Made by a program: the position numbers and the translations under genes. From assembly GCA_050012775.1 (NCBI GenBank), contig JBEKGN010000007.1, positions 1 through 64,000 on the forward strand: DNA of 64,000 nucleotides. Direction: 5' to 3'. This document shows, piece by piece, positions 51,473-60,065 of this stretch. The stretch is from Roseiarcus sp050012775 (GTDB lineage Bacteria > Pseudomonadota > Alphaproteobacteria > Rhizobiales > Beijerinckiaceae). Below the pieces are notes generated by a model. That model saw only the letters and a list, made by a program, of their open reading frames with translations, did no database searches and was not told the origin of the DNA. How positions within the stretch are numbered: the first letter of the stretch is position 1; every line of letters starts with the position of its first letter.

Positions 51473-51955
51473 TCAACTTTCAAAAATCAAGCAGGTGGTC
51501 GTCCCGTGGACGAGCAGCCGCCCCTTGCTGTCCGTGACGCGTCCCTCCGCAACGCCGACCCGGCGGCCCCGGTTGATCACCGTGCCCTCAGCCTTGATCG
51601 GGCCTGTCTCCGGCGTGATCGGCCGGACGAATGATATCTTGAACTCAAGGGTCGTGGAGCCGATGCCCTTCTCCAAAGTCGATTGGACCGCAAGCCCCAT
51701 GCAGCTGTCGAGCATTGTGGCGGCGAGACCGCCATGCACGGCGCCAGCCGGGTTTAGGTGGATGTCTTTCGGCTCCGCGGTAACGACGACGCGCCCGCTC
51801 TCCGCCTCAACGATATCATAACCTAGAGTTTGGGCGATCGTATTGAGGGGCAGCGTCCCCTCGACGAGGCCTTGGACAAACTCCAGGCCGCTCATCTCCC
51901 TCTGCCTGTCGGCGGCAACGGTCCCATAAGTCTTGCTGGCGACACGGCTCGGCAT
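51473..51955 (-). CDS. PaaI-type hotdog thioesterase
   Basis: A 160-residue single hotdog-fold protein of the PaaI/YdiI group, hydrolysing acyl- or aroyl-CoA. The active-site helix is NPAGAVHGGLAATMLDSCMG (about 68-87), with Asp in the catalytic position, then KISFVRPITPETGPIKAEGT. Length is normal, and the ATG at 51955 follows GGAG. Its codon use is less GC-biased than neighbours on both sides, as is that of the divergent ada-like gene, so the two may have arrived together. Confidence 0.88.
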   Translation of the reverse strand: MPSRVASKTYGTVAADRQREMSGLEFVQGLVEGTLPLNTIAQTLGYDIVEAESGRVVVTAEPKDIHLNPAGAVHGGLAATMLDSCMGLAVQSTLEKGIGSTTLEFKISFVRPITPETGPIKAEGTVINRGRRVGVAEGRVTDSKGRLLVHGTTTCLIFES

Positions 51956-52091
51956 CGTTTTCTCCTGGTTGAACTACGACGGCGTGCTGTCACCCTACCG
52001 TTTGAATTGGAGCTTGGCTCGCCGGATTCGGACTTCATCACCAAGAGTGGTTCGTCCGATTTCACGTCAGCTGCTAAGGTGAAGACATCCG

Positions 52092-52685
52092 ATGATGCTC
52101 AATTTTGCCGAGTGCGATCGGGCGCGTTTGGGGCGTGACCCGACCTATGATGGGCGGTTCTTCACCGGAGTCCGCACAACGGGCGTCTATTGCCGGCCCG
52201 TGTGCCCGGCCCAACCCCGATCCGCAAACGTCTGCTACTTTCCCTCTGCTGCGGCTGCCGAACTGGCCGGCTTTCGGCCCTGTCTTCGATGCCGGCCTGA
52301 GACCGCGCCTTTCTGTCCAGCCTGGAAAGGCACTCGTGCGACCGTCGATAAAGCGCTGCGGCTCATCCTCGACGAAAGCGCACTCGATGCGCAGGACGCT
52401 TGTGTCGAAGACTTGGCCATGAGGCTGGGACTCGGTGCACGCCAACTGTCAAGATTGTTCGCCCGCCATCTGAATGCAACCCCGATTCAGGTGGCGAAGA
52501 CGGCGCGGATTCAGCGCGCGAAGCGCTTGCTCGATGACACCGAACTGCCAATGACCGAGGTGGCTATGCGGGCAGGCTTTCGCAGCCTTCGCCGGTTCAA
52601 CGCCGTTTTCATCGAGGTCTACCGGAGACCTCCGACCGAGGTCAGACGATTTGCCAGGGCGATTGGCCGTACCATCGCAAAATGA
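52092..52685 (+). CDS. Truncated Ada: methyl-phosphotriester sensor plus AraC HTH
   Basis: A 197-residue protein carrying only the N-terminal half of Ada. The zinc site has Cys34 and Cys38 (VYCRPVCPA) and Cys64 and Cys67 (FRPCLRCRPE), where the equivalent of Cys34 in Ada accepts methyl groups from DNA phosphotriesters. The AraC-type HTH covers about 75-190 (LAMRLGLGARQLSRLFARHL; VAMRAGFRSLRRFNAVF). The C-terminal methyltransferase or AlkA part of full Ada is missing; the stop at 52685 is followed by a palindromic repeat. It may still sense alkylation and activate genes. Lower GC suggests transfer. Confidence 0.88.
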   Translation: MMLNFAECDRARLGRDPTYDGRFFTGVRTTGVYCRPVCPAQPRSANVCYFPSAAAAELAGFRPCLRCRPETAPFCPAWKGTRATVDKALRLILDESALDAQDACVEDLAMRLGLGARQLSRLFARHLNATPIQVAKTARIQRAKRLLDDTELPMTEVAMRAGFRSLRRFNAVFIEVYRRPPTEVRRFARAIGRTIAK

Positions 52686-52718
52686 CCGGCGCGCATCAAA
52701 CCGTCGCGCCTACGCGCG

Positions 52719-52791
52719 CCCCCCTCATCCGGCCGGCTCCGCCGGCCACCTCTCAGCGAACGAAACGTTCGCCTGAGACCCGCGAGGGGGG
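52719..52791. repeat. Nested palindromic intergenic element
   Basis: Outer arms CCCCCCTC (52719-52726) and GAGGGGGG (52784-52791) enclose two inner hairpins: GGCCGGC-TCC-GCCGGCC (52731-52747) and CTCAG-CGAACG-AA-CGTTCG-C-CTGAG (about 52752-52777). This resembles the dispersed CCCCTCATCC-type palindromes common between genes in Hyphomicrobiales. It lies between the convergent ada-like and clpA genes and may work as a two-way terminator. Confidence 0.8.
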
Positions 52792-52808
52792 AAGGGTTTC
52801 GCGCCGCC

Positions 52809-55286
52809 TCAAGTCGCCTGCGGTTCGCTCTTCGAAGCTTCGCCGGACGCGTCCTCACGCTCGCCCGGCCCGGTCGGACCGTCGGCGCGCTTGCGCGCCC
52901 GGCCCTTGCGCGTCTCGGGTTCGCCTTCGGCGCGCTTGCGTCCGGCGACGATCAGATCGCGTTCGAGCTGCGGGCGCGCCGGCCCCTCGGGATAGACGAA
53001 GCCGAGCTTCTTGACGCCGCTGTCGTCGGCGGTGACGACGACGCGCACGACGCCGCCGTTCTTGAGCCGGCCGAACAGCACTTCGTCGGCGAGCGGCGTC
53101 TTGATCTGGCTCTGGATGACGCGGGCCATCGGCCGCGCCCCCATCGCCTCGTCATAGCCGTTCTTGACCAGCCAGGCGCGCGCTTCGTCCGAAAGCTCGA
53201 TGGTCACGTTGCGGTCGGCGAGCTGCGCTTCGAGCTGCATGACGAACTTGTCGACGACCTGGGCGATCACCGACTCGGGCAGCCGCGCGAACGGCACGAT
53301 CGCGTCGAGGCGATTGCGGAACTCCGGCGAGAACAGCCGATTGATCGCTTCCGCATCGTCGCCTTCGCGTTTTGACTTGTGGAAGCCGAACGCCTCCTTG
53401 GCCAGATCCTGCGCGCCGGCGTTGGTCGTCATGATCAGGATCACGTTGCGGAAGTCGATCTGCTTGCCGGCGTGATCGGTCAGCTTGCCGTGATCCATCA
53501 CCTGCAGGAGGATGTTGAAGAGGTCCGGATGGGCCTTTTCGATCTCGTCGAGCAGCAGCACGCAGTGCGGGTGCTGGTCGATCGCGTCGGTCAGCAGGCC
53601 GCCCTGGTCGAAGCCGACATAGCCGGGCGGCGCGCCGATCAGCCGCGAAACCGTGTGGCGCTCCATATATTCGGACATGTCGAAACGGATCAGTTCGAGG
53701 CCCAGGCTCGAGGCGAGTTGGCGCGCCGCTTCGGTCTTGCCGACCCCGGTCGGGCCGGAAAAGAGATAGCTGCCGATCGGCTTCTCGGGATCGCGCAGTC
53801 CCGCGCGCGCGAGTTTGATCGCCGAGGCGAGCGCGCCCAGCGCCTCGTCCTGGCCGTAGACGACGCGCTTCAGGGTCTCGTCGAGATGCTGGAGCACTTC
53901 CGCGTCGTCCTTGGAGACGGACTTGGGCGGAATGCGCGCCATCGAGGCGATCGTCGCCTCGATCTCCTTGATGCCAATTATTTTCTTGCGCTTGGCCTCG
54001 GGGACCAGCATCTGCGAGGCGCCGGTTTCGTCGATGACGTCGATCGCCTTGTCCGGCAATTTGCGGTCGTGGATGTAGCGCGCCGACAATTCGACCGCCG
54101 CCTTGACCGCCTCCTGGGTGTAGCGGACCTTGTGGAACTCCTCGAAATAGGGCTTGAGGCCCTTGAGGATCTCCACCGCGTCGGCGACGCTCGGCTCCTT
54201 GACGTCGATCTTCTGGAACCGGCGCACCAGCGCGCGATCCTTTTCGAAATACTGGCGATATTCCTTGTAGGTGGTCGAGCCGATGCAGCGCAGCGAGCCT
54301 TGAGCGAGCGCCGGCTTGAGCAGATTGGAAGCGTCCATGGCGCCCCCAGAAGTGGCGCCGGCGCCGATCACCGTGTGGATCTCGTCGATGAAGAGGATCG
54401 CGTCCTTGTGCTGTTCGATCTCCTTCATCACCTGCTTCAGGCGTTCCTCGAAATCGCCGCGATAGCGCGTGCCGGCGAGCAGCGCGCCCATGTCGAGCGC
54501 GAACACCGTCGCCCCCGCGAGCACTTCGGGAACCTCTCCGCCGATGATCTTGCGCGCCAACCCCTCCGCGATCGCGGTCTTGCCGACGCCGGGATCGCCG
54601 ACCAGCAGCGGATTGTTCTTCTGGCGCCGGCAGAGAACCTGGATCGTGCGCTGCACCTCGGCCTCGCGGCCGATCAGCGGATCGATCCGGCCGTCCCGGG
54701 CCTTCTTGTTCAGGTTGACGCAATAAGCGTCGAGCGCGCCTTCCTTTTTCTTGCCCTCGGACGGCTCCTTCGCCTCCTTCGACTCGCGCGACTCGGGATC
54801 TTCGTCGGCGCCGCGCGGCGAGCGCGAGGCGTCGGACAGGCCGGGCCGCTTGGCGATGCCGTGGCTGATGTAGTTGACCGCGTCGTAACGCGTCATGTCC
54901 TGCTCTTGCAGGAAATAGGCGGCGTGGGTTTCCCGCTCGGCGAAAATCGCCACGAGCACGTTGGCGCCGGTCACTTCCTCGCGTCCCGACGACTGCACGT
55001 GGATGGCGGCGCGCTGCACGACGCGCTGGAAACCGGCTGTCGCCTTGGCTTCGTCGGCCGTTTCGACAATGATGTTTTCGAGTTCGGAGTCGATATAGTG
55101 GACGACGTTCTTGCGCAGCAGGTCGAGATCGACGTTGCACGCCCTGAGCACCGCGGCCGCGTCCGGATCGTCGATCAACGCGAGCAGCAGATGTTCCAGC
55201 GTCGCATATTCGTGCCGGCGCTCGTTGGCGAGCGCGAGCGCCTTGCGAAGGGTCTTTTCCAGCGCGCGGGAGAATACGGGCATCAC
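52809..55286 (-). CDS. clpA: ATP-dependent Clp protease ATP-binding subunit ClpA
   Basis: An 825-residue AAA+ unfoldase that feeds substrates to ClpP. The Clp N-domain (1-145: LEKTLRKALALANERRHEYA) is followed by a charged linker (about 150-185). AAA-1 has Walker A GDPGVGKTA (about 228) and AAA-2 has GPTGVGKTE (about 505), with FIDEIHTVIGAGAT and LLDEIEKAHPDLFN as Walker B regions. The C-terminal 50 residues form a charged Arg/Glu-rich tail rather than a compact end. It follows clpS by 13 bases in one operon. Confidence 0.96.
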   Translation of the reverse strand: MMPVFSRALEKTLRKALALANERRHEYATLEHLLLALIDDPDAAAVLRACNVDLDLLRKNVVHYIDSELENIIVETADEAKATAGFQRVVQRAAIHVQSSGREEVTGANVLVAIFAERETHAAYFLQEQDMTRYDAVNYISHGIAKRPGLSDASRSPRGADEDPESRESKEAKEPSEGKKKEGALDAYCVNLNKKARDGRIDPLIGREAEVQRTIQVLCRRQKNNPLLVGDPGVGKTAIAEGLARKIIGGEVPEVLAGATVFALDMGALLAGTRYRGDFEERLKQVMKEIEQHKDAILFIDEIHTVIGAGATSGGAMDASNLLKPALAQGSLRCIGSTTYKEYRQYFEKDRALVRRFQKIDVKEPSVADAVEILKGLKPYFEEFHKVRYTQEAVKAAVELSARYIHDRKLPDKAIDVIDETGASQMLVPEAKRKKIIGIKEIEATIASMARIPPKSVSKDDAEVLQHLDETLKRVVYGQDEALGALASAIKLARAGLRDPEKPIGSYLFSGPTGVGKTEAARQLASSLGLELIRFDMSEYMERHTVSRLIGAPPGYVGFDQGGLLTDAIDQHPHCVLLLDEIEKAHPDLFNILLQVMDHGKLTDHAGKQIDFRNVILIMTTNAGAQDLAKEAFGFHKSKREGDDAEAINRLFSPEFRNRLDAIVPFARLPESVIAQVVDKFVMQLEAQLADRNVTIELSDEARAWLVKNGYDEAMGARPMARVIQSQIKTPLADEVLFGRLKNGGVVRVVVTADDSGVKKLGFVYPEGPARPQLERDLIVAGRKRAEGEPETRKGRARKRADGPTGPGEREDASGEASKSEPQAT

Positions 55287-55299
55287 GAGCCTTTCACTT

Positions 55300-55749
55300 T
55301 CACTTTTTTTCCATGATGCACTGCAACGGATGCTGGTTCTTGCGGGCGTGGTCCATCACCTGCGCGACTTTCGTCTCCGCGATCTCGTAGGTGTAGACGC
55401 CGCATTCGCCGACGCCGTTGTTGTGCACATGCAGCATGATTTGCGTGGCCTCTTCCGGGTTCTTGTTGAAAAAGGCTTGAAGAATGGCGATCACGAACTC
55501 CATGGGCGTGTAATCGTCATTGAGCAGAAGAACCCTGTACATATTCGGACGCTTGGTCTGCGTTCGCGTTCGCGTGATGACAGCGGCTCCGCTGCCCGGG
55601 ATATCGACTCCGCGTCGCGGCTCGCGCGCGGCGAAGACGACGTCGACCGGCTGCACGGAAGCCGCGCCGCGCGGCATGAAAAGGAAACGCGCCAATCGCG
55701 CCATTCCAGCCCGGAAGCGACTGACCAGCGGATGCGTTTCGGCGACCAC
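55300..55749 (-). CDS. clpS: ClpS adaptor
   Basis: A 149-residue N-end-rule adaptor that delivers substrates to ClpA. The conserved core is residues 65-149: RPNMYRVLLLNDDYTPMEFV with the N-degron pocket NDDYTPM, then MLHVHNNGVGECGVYTYEIA and QHPLQCIMEKK. The first 60 residues are an unusual Arg/Ala-rich extension. I keep the GTG at 55749 because it follows AGAGG; an internal ATG at 55677 would give a protein closer to the family's usual length but has no ribosome site. It is directly upstream of clpA. Confidence 0.9.
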   Translation of the reverse strand: MVAETHPLVSRFRAGMARLARFLFMPRGAASVQPVDVVFAAREPRRGVDIPGSGAAVITRTRTQTKRPNMYRVLLLNDDYTPMEFVIAILQAFFNKNPEEATQIMLHVHNNGVGECGVYTYEIAETKVAQVMDHARKNQHPLQCIMEKK

Positions 55750-55937
55750 GTTCGACCTCTACGAAATACGGGCGACCCGACGCCATCGCATCGCGGGGGC
55801 TCGCCGCACATCCCCCACCCACCTCATCTAGGCGCCGCGAACGCTAGGCGCCAGAGGCCGACGCGAGATCGACAGGATCACCAATTTGTCGACGGTGCGC
55901 AAGAGGCTTTGTCGACGCTACGCAAGAGGCGCGCCAC

Positions 55938-55965
55938 AAAAAAGGGCCGGCTTGACAGCCGGCCC
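55938..55965 (-). terminator. Intrinsic terminator behind the phasin gene
   Basis: An 8-bp perfect stem (GGGCCGGC / GCCGGCCC, 55944-55951 and 55958-55965) with a six-base loop is followed on the minus strand by TTTTTT. It lies about 80 bases behind the phasin stop codon. Confidence 0.9.
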
Positions 55966-56043
55966 CTGAACTCACGAAAACTCTTCGCCGACACGATCCG
56001 GTCAGCGGACGCCCGACTTTCCCGCGCCGTTGCGCGCGAAACC

Positions 56044-56382
56044 TTACTTGCCCTGAGCCTTGGCGATAGCGGACTCGACCGGCTTGAAGGCCTCGGTCGC
56101 GAGCTTCACGTAGATCTCGTTGATCTTGCTCGCCTGGGCGACGAAACCCTCGTAGGCGGACTTGGCGTATTCGGTCTGGATCTGGATCGCGGTCTCGACC
56201 GACTTCGCGCCGAGCAGCTTCTCGACGACGGCCGAAGTGGCGGCGAAAGTCTTCTTGGAATAGTCCGAAGACTCGGCGGCGATCTCCTGAAGGCCCTTGG
56301 TCACGCTCGCGGTCGCGGCGTTGACTGCATCGAGCTGCTGTTTGCTGAATTTCTGGAAGTCTTCAAAGTTCGGGGTCGTCAT
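56044..56382 (-). CDS. Phasin (PHA granule-associated protein)
   Basis: A 112-residue all-helical phasin that coats polyhydroxyalkanoate granules. Family pattern: MTTPNFEDFQKFSKQQLDAV, SDYSKKTFAATSAVVEKLLG, AKSVETAIQIQTEYAKSAYE and GFVAQASKINEIYVKLATEA, then FKPVESA. The ATG at 56382 follows GAGG and gives the standard length; the open frame continues upstream through an AT-rich region with palindromes and is not coding. Codons are strongly biased, as expected for an abundant protein. A terminator is downstream and PhaR-like TGCA palindromes lie upstream. Confidence 0.94.
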   Translation of the reverse strand: MTTPNFEDFQKFSKQQLDAVNAATASVTKGLQEIAAESSDYSKKTFAATSAVVEKLLGAKSVETAIQIQTEYAKSAYEGFVAQASKINEIYVKLATEAFKPVESAIAKAQGK

Positions 56383-56456
56383 GGCGGAACCTCGGTTGGC
56401 TTCGATGGGTCGGCGGTGCAAGATGCCGCGAAGCGTCGGCATCGCTAAAATTATTA

Positions 56457-56503
56457 TGTGCAATGCACAATAAACTGTCAAGAGATTTGTTGCATCGCAA
56501 CAA
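56457..56503 (-). promoter_or_regulatory. Candidate PhaR operators upstream of phasin
   Basis: Two TGC-rich palindromes lie 75-121 bases upstream of the phasin start: TGTGCAATGCACA (56457-56469) and TTGTTGC-ATC-GCAACAA (56487-56503). PhaR-type repressors bind TGC-rich palindromes in phasin promoters in other alphaproteobacteria. Use by PhaR here is inferred. Confidence 0.55.
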
Positions 56504-56779
56504 GAACGGTCTTCCGACCGGCGCCGCCGGCGCAAAACGAGCTGGGTCCGCCTTTTTTATATATATATTACAATAATTTAATTAAATTTATTGATGTTAG
56601 AGGCGAGACTCTGCCCCGGCGATTTCCCTGATATCCCATCGGGTTGGCGGCGAATTTCGGCAAAACGCCGCGCGCCGTTAACGCCGCTGTAACCCCATTC
56701 CCATAGGCTTCTCGGCTGTGTGCATCGTGCAACGGTCCTCCCCGGCCGTGTCGCGACATCGATCCGATAGGGCGCGTTC

Positions 56780-58441
56780 ATGGCGTTGCGTGGTTCCGTT
56801 TCCCGAATCTTGCGTCTTGCTCAAATAACGGCCGGCGCCTGCGTCGCGCTCTCGACGCTGGCGACGTTCGCGGCGCCCGCGGACGCCCATCCCTGGCGCC
56901 ATTATCATCGCCACGCCCATTATGCCGCGAGACATCACGCGACTTATGCGGCGCGCCGGCAAGCCGCGCCCTCGGACCCCGCTTTCGCCGCCATCGTCGT
57001 CGACGCCAATAGCGGGCGCACGCTCTACGGCGTGAACGAGAACGAACTGCGCCACCCCGCCTCCATCACCAAGGTGATGACGCTCTATCTCCTGTTCGAG
57101 CAGCTCGACAAAGGCGCCGTGACGCTGCAAACGCAGATTCCCGTCTCCGAGCACGCCGCCGCGCAGGAACCCTCGAAGCTCGGCCTCGAACCCGGCGAGA
57201 CGATTTCCGTCGAGAATGCGATCAAGGCGATCGTCACCCGTTCGGCCAACGACGTCGCGGTCGCCATCGCGGAAGCGATCGGCCACGACGAGAGCGCTTT
57301 CGCCGAGGCGATGACCCGCAAGGCGCACGCCCTGGGCATGTCGCGCACCCTCTATCGCAACGCCTCCGGCTTGCCCAATGACGAGCAGGTCACGACCGCG
57401 CGCGACCTGACGATCCTCGCCCGCGCCACCGAAGAGCGCTTTCCCCGCTACTTCAAATATTATTCCACGCACGAATTCGAGTACGGCGGCGAGGTCATCG
57501 GCAACCACAATCACCTGCTCGGCCGCGTCGACGGCGTCGACGGCATCAAGACCGGCTACACCCGCGCCTCCGGCTTCAATCTCCTGACCTCGGTGCATCG
57601 CGACGGGCGCGCGCTGGTCGCGGTCGTGATGGGCGGGCGCACCTCGGGCGCGCGCGACGCCGTCATGGAGTCGCTGATCGCCGACCATATCGCCGAAGCC
57701 TCGAACAACGGCCACACGGCGACGATGATCGCGGACGCCGAACCGGCCCAGCTCGTCGCCGCTCCCCTCCCTCCGGTCCAACTCGCCGCCGCGGCGCCGA
57801 CCTCCGCTCGCTCCGCTCCGGCGGTCGTCGCCGCCGATGTTCCCTCGCCGCCCGCGCGGCCCTCGGCCTCGCAGATCGAAGAGGGCGACAGCAACGCCGA
57901 GGACGACGAGGATAGCGCTCCGCGCGTCGCGGCGGTGCTTCCCCCCGCCAAGATCGCTCAGCGCCTGGCGACCACGCCGCCCCGCGCGCCCGAGCCGGCG
58001 CGTCCCGAACGCGTGGCCGAGGCCGACCCGCAGGAACTGGGATGGGTCAAGGGTCCCGATGCGGCGAGCCCCGCCAAGCCGCAGACCGCCCTCAAGGTCG
58101 CGCCGCTCGCCGCCAAGCCTGTCGCCGCCGCGCCGGCGGCGCGCCCTAGGGAAGAGACCGAAGTCGCCCGCAACGAGGGAACGCGCGCCGGCGATCGGGG
58201 CGGCTGGATCATCCAAATCGGCGCCACCGACGACGCGAACAAGGCCAACGATCTCCTGATCCGCGCACGCGCGAAGGATCGCGCGATGCTCGCCTCCGCC
58301 ACGCCGCTCACCGAGAAGGTCAAGAAGGGCGAGGACGTGTTTTACCGCGCCCGCTTCGCCGGCCTCGATTCCGCGACCGCCGAATCGGCCTGCCGGTCAT
58401 TGAAAAAGAGCGGATTTTCCTGTTTCGCGGCGCACGATTGA
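56780..58441 (+). CDS. D-alanyl-D-alanine carboxypeptidase with SPOR domain
   Basis: A 553-residue periplasmic class-C low-molecular-weight PBP. The signal peptide ends near AHP (about 37) and is followed by a short His-rich stretch (37-60). The catalytic motifs are Ser95-I-T-Lys98 (HPASITKVMTLY), Ser155-A-Asn157 and Lys257-T-G (DGIKTGYTRASG). An Ala/Pro linker (about 310-465) leads to a C-terminal SPOR domain (GWIIQIGATDDANKANDLLI ... YRARFAGLDSATAESACRSL) that binds denuded glycan at the septum. It trims the terminal D-Ala of peptidoglycan stems. This fusion is common in Hyphomicrobiales. Confidence 0.94.
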   Translation: MALRGSVSRILRLAQITAGACVALSTLATFAAPADAHPWRHYHRHAHYAARHHATYAARRQAAPSDPAFAAIVVDANSGRTLYGVNENELRHPASITKVMTLYLLFEQLDKGAVTLQTQIPVSEHAAAQEPSKLGLEPGETISVENAIKAIVTRSANDVAVAIAEAIGHDESAFAEAMTRKAHALGMSRTLYRNASGLPNDEQVTTARDLTILARATEERFPRYFKYYSTHEFEYGGEVIGNHNHLLGRVDGVDGIKTGYTRASGFNLLTSVHRDGRALVAVVMGGRTSGARDAVMESLIADHIAEASNNGHTATMIADAEPAQLVAAPLPPVQLAAAAPTSARSAPAVVAADVPSPPARPSASQIEEGDSNAEDDEDSAPRVAAVLPPAKIAQRLATTPPRAPEPARPERVAEADPQELGWVKGPDAASPAKPQTALKVAPLAAKPVAAAPAARPREETEVARNEGTRAGDRGGWIIQIGATDDANKANDLLIRARAKDRAMLASATPLTEKVKKGEDVFYRARFAGLDSATAESACRSLKKSGFSCFAAHD

Positions 58442-58450
58442 GATCGGATT

Positions 58451-59173
58451 TCAGCCATGTCGGTTCAGCAAGACATCCTTGGCCTGGTTGACCCGCGCAG
58501 CCAAAGCGGTCGAGCCGCCATGGTCTGGATGAAGCTTCTTCATCAGCGAACGATGCGCTCGGACGATTTCCTCGGCGCCCGCGCCTTGCGGCAAGCCCAG
58601 GATTTCATACGCTTCGTCGCGCGTCATCGCGTCGCCGCCGCCGCGAGTCCGCCGCCGCGCCTCGCCCTCACTCTCGTCTGCCTCACGCCAGCGGGCAAAC
58701 CGGCGGTCGAGATAAGTCTCCAATAGCGCGGCGCCCTCGGGATCGTCGCGCCGGCACGTCGCATAGAGGCCGAGGCAGTCGGGCCGCGCGAGCATGTCGA
58801 GCGCGCGCCCTTGGAAGGGCCCGGCCAGAACCGAACCGCTCAGCGCGCCCGAATCGTGGTCGAGCCGCATCTCGATCGTCGCCGAACGCGCCGTCGTTAT
58901 CCGTCCCGCCCGCGCGCCCGGACCGGCGGCGCGAAACGCCTGGGTGAAAGGGCTTGCCTTATTGCGTGCGACTAGGCCGAGGGCGAGGTTCGCCAAGACC
59001 GAGGCGAAGCCGAAGCCGCCGCGCAGCGCGAACAGCAGGACGCCCAGGACGCTGAGCGCCGCGCCGCCCTTCCGCGCGATCTTCGCCGCCGCGGCCGGGC
59101 TCAGCCGCCCGAACTGCTTGATCGCGGCGAGCACGAGATAAAGGGCGAAAAGTCCGGCGATGAAGGTCGGCAT
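58451..59173 (-). CDS. Membrane-anchored J-domain protein
   Basis: A 240-residue protein with two N-terminal hydrophobic segments (about 2-18 and 38-65) and a C-terminal J domain (about 185-240: DEAYEILGLPQGAGAEEIVR, AHRSLMKKLHPDHGG). The HPD motif needed to stimulate a DnaK ATPase is intact. It is a DnaJ-like co-chaperone tethered to the inner membrane, a type widespread in alphaproteobacteria. It converges on the carboxypeptidase gene with a nine-base gap. Confidence 0.9.
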   Translation of the reverse strand: MPTFIAGLFALYLVLAAIKQFGRLSPAAAAKIARKGGAALSVLGVLLFALRGGFGFASVLANLALGLVARNKASPFTQAFRAAGPGARAGRITTARSATIEMRLDHDSGALSGSVLAGPFQGRALDMLARPDCLGLYATCRRDDPEGAALLETYLDRRFARWREADESEGEARRRTRGGGDAMTRDEAYEILGLPQGAGAEEIVRAHRSLMKKLHPDHGGSTALAARVNQAKDVLLNRHG

Positions 59174-59272
59174 GGCGGCAATTCTCTAAATCGACAAATG
59201 CGCGAGACCGTCTCTCGCTGGAGAGGCGCCTCGGCGGTCCGCGGCGCGCGGCGACGGCAATTTACTCTTCTT

Positions 59273-59986
59273 TCACGCCCCGCGCATCTGTTCCAGCAGC
59301 GCTCGGGCATGGCTGTCGCCGATCGCCTGGGTCTCGAGCGCGGCGCGCCCGCCCGCGGCATACGCGGCGGCGGCGCGCAACAGCGCCTCGAGCCGCGCGG
59401 CCGCGCCCGCGTCGAACGCGCTATAGGCGCCGCCGGTGAGGCGGGCGATTTCCTGGAAGGCGCGACGCGCCGCCGGATCGTCGCCCTCCTGAAACATGAA
59501 GGCCTTGACCCCGGCGAGCGCGAGTTCGCCGGCGATCCGCATCAGCGGATCGACGCCTTCCTCCATCGCGTCGCCGACGAAAACCAGCGCGCCGACCTTG
59601 GCGCGGCCTGCTTCGTCGCGCGCATGGGCCAGCACCTTGCGCAACTGCGTCGCGCCGCCGCGCACCGAGATGCGGCTCATCAGCTCGCCGAGCCCCTGCC
59701 CGCCCGAGACGAACCGCGAAGCGCGGCATTCGCTCATGCCGCGGAAATAGACGAGCTGCACGTCGAGCCCGCCCAGATCCGCGGCGGCGTGAAACATCCG
59801 CGCCTGTAGCCTCTGCGCGAGATCCCAGGTCGGCTGCCGGCTCATCGTCGCATCGAGCGCGAAGATCAGCCGCCCGCGATTCGCCGCGAACGGCGCCGGC
59901 GCGCTTCGCGCCGCCTCGACGAAGGCGGCGATTTCGGCGCTGGAATCGCGCGGCGCCAGCGGCGGCTTGCCGCTTTGCGTGCCCAT
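59273..59986 (-). CDS. VWA-domain protein
   Basis: A 237-residue von Willebrand factor A-like protein: a first metal-site motif RLIFALDATMSRQPTWDLAQ (D-x-T-x-S in place of D-x-S-x-S), then GGATQLRKVLAHARDEAGRA, VGALVFVGDAMEEGVDPLMR and KAFMFQEGDDPAARRAFQEI. No signal peptide, so probably cytoplasmic. The ATG at 59986 follows GAGGAG; the longer open frame into DUF1489 is not used. It lies 79 bases downstream of the DUF1489 gene. Partner unknown. Confidence 0.85.
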   Translation of the reverse strand: MGTQSGKPPLAPRDSSAEIAAFVEAARSAPAPFAANRGRLIFALDATMSRQPTWDLAQRLQARMFHAAADLGGLDVQLVYFRGMSECRASRFVSGGQGLGELMSRISVRGGATQLRKVLAHARDEAGRAKVGALVFVGDAMEEGVDPLMRIAGELALAGVKAFMFQEGDDPAARRAFQEIARLTGGAYSAFDAGAAARLEALLRAAAAYAAGGRAALETQAIGDSHARALLEQMRGA

Positions 59987-60065
59987 GGCTCCTCTCCTCG
60001 CGCGGAAAGCGCGCGCTTCCAAGATCGGCGCCGAGCGACGTCGCCGCAAGGGCGGCCGGCGGATT

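Noticed and set aside
53379..55316. A 645-codon plus-strand frame
   Set aside because: Antisense of clpA; composition typical of shadow frames.
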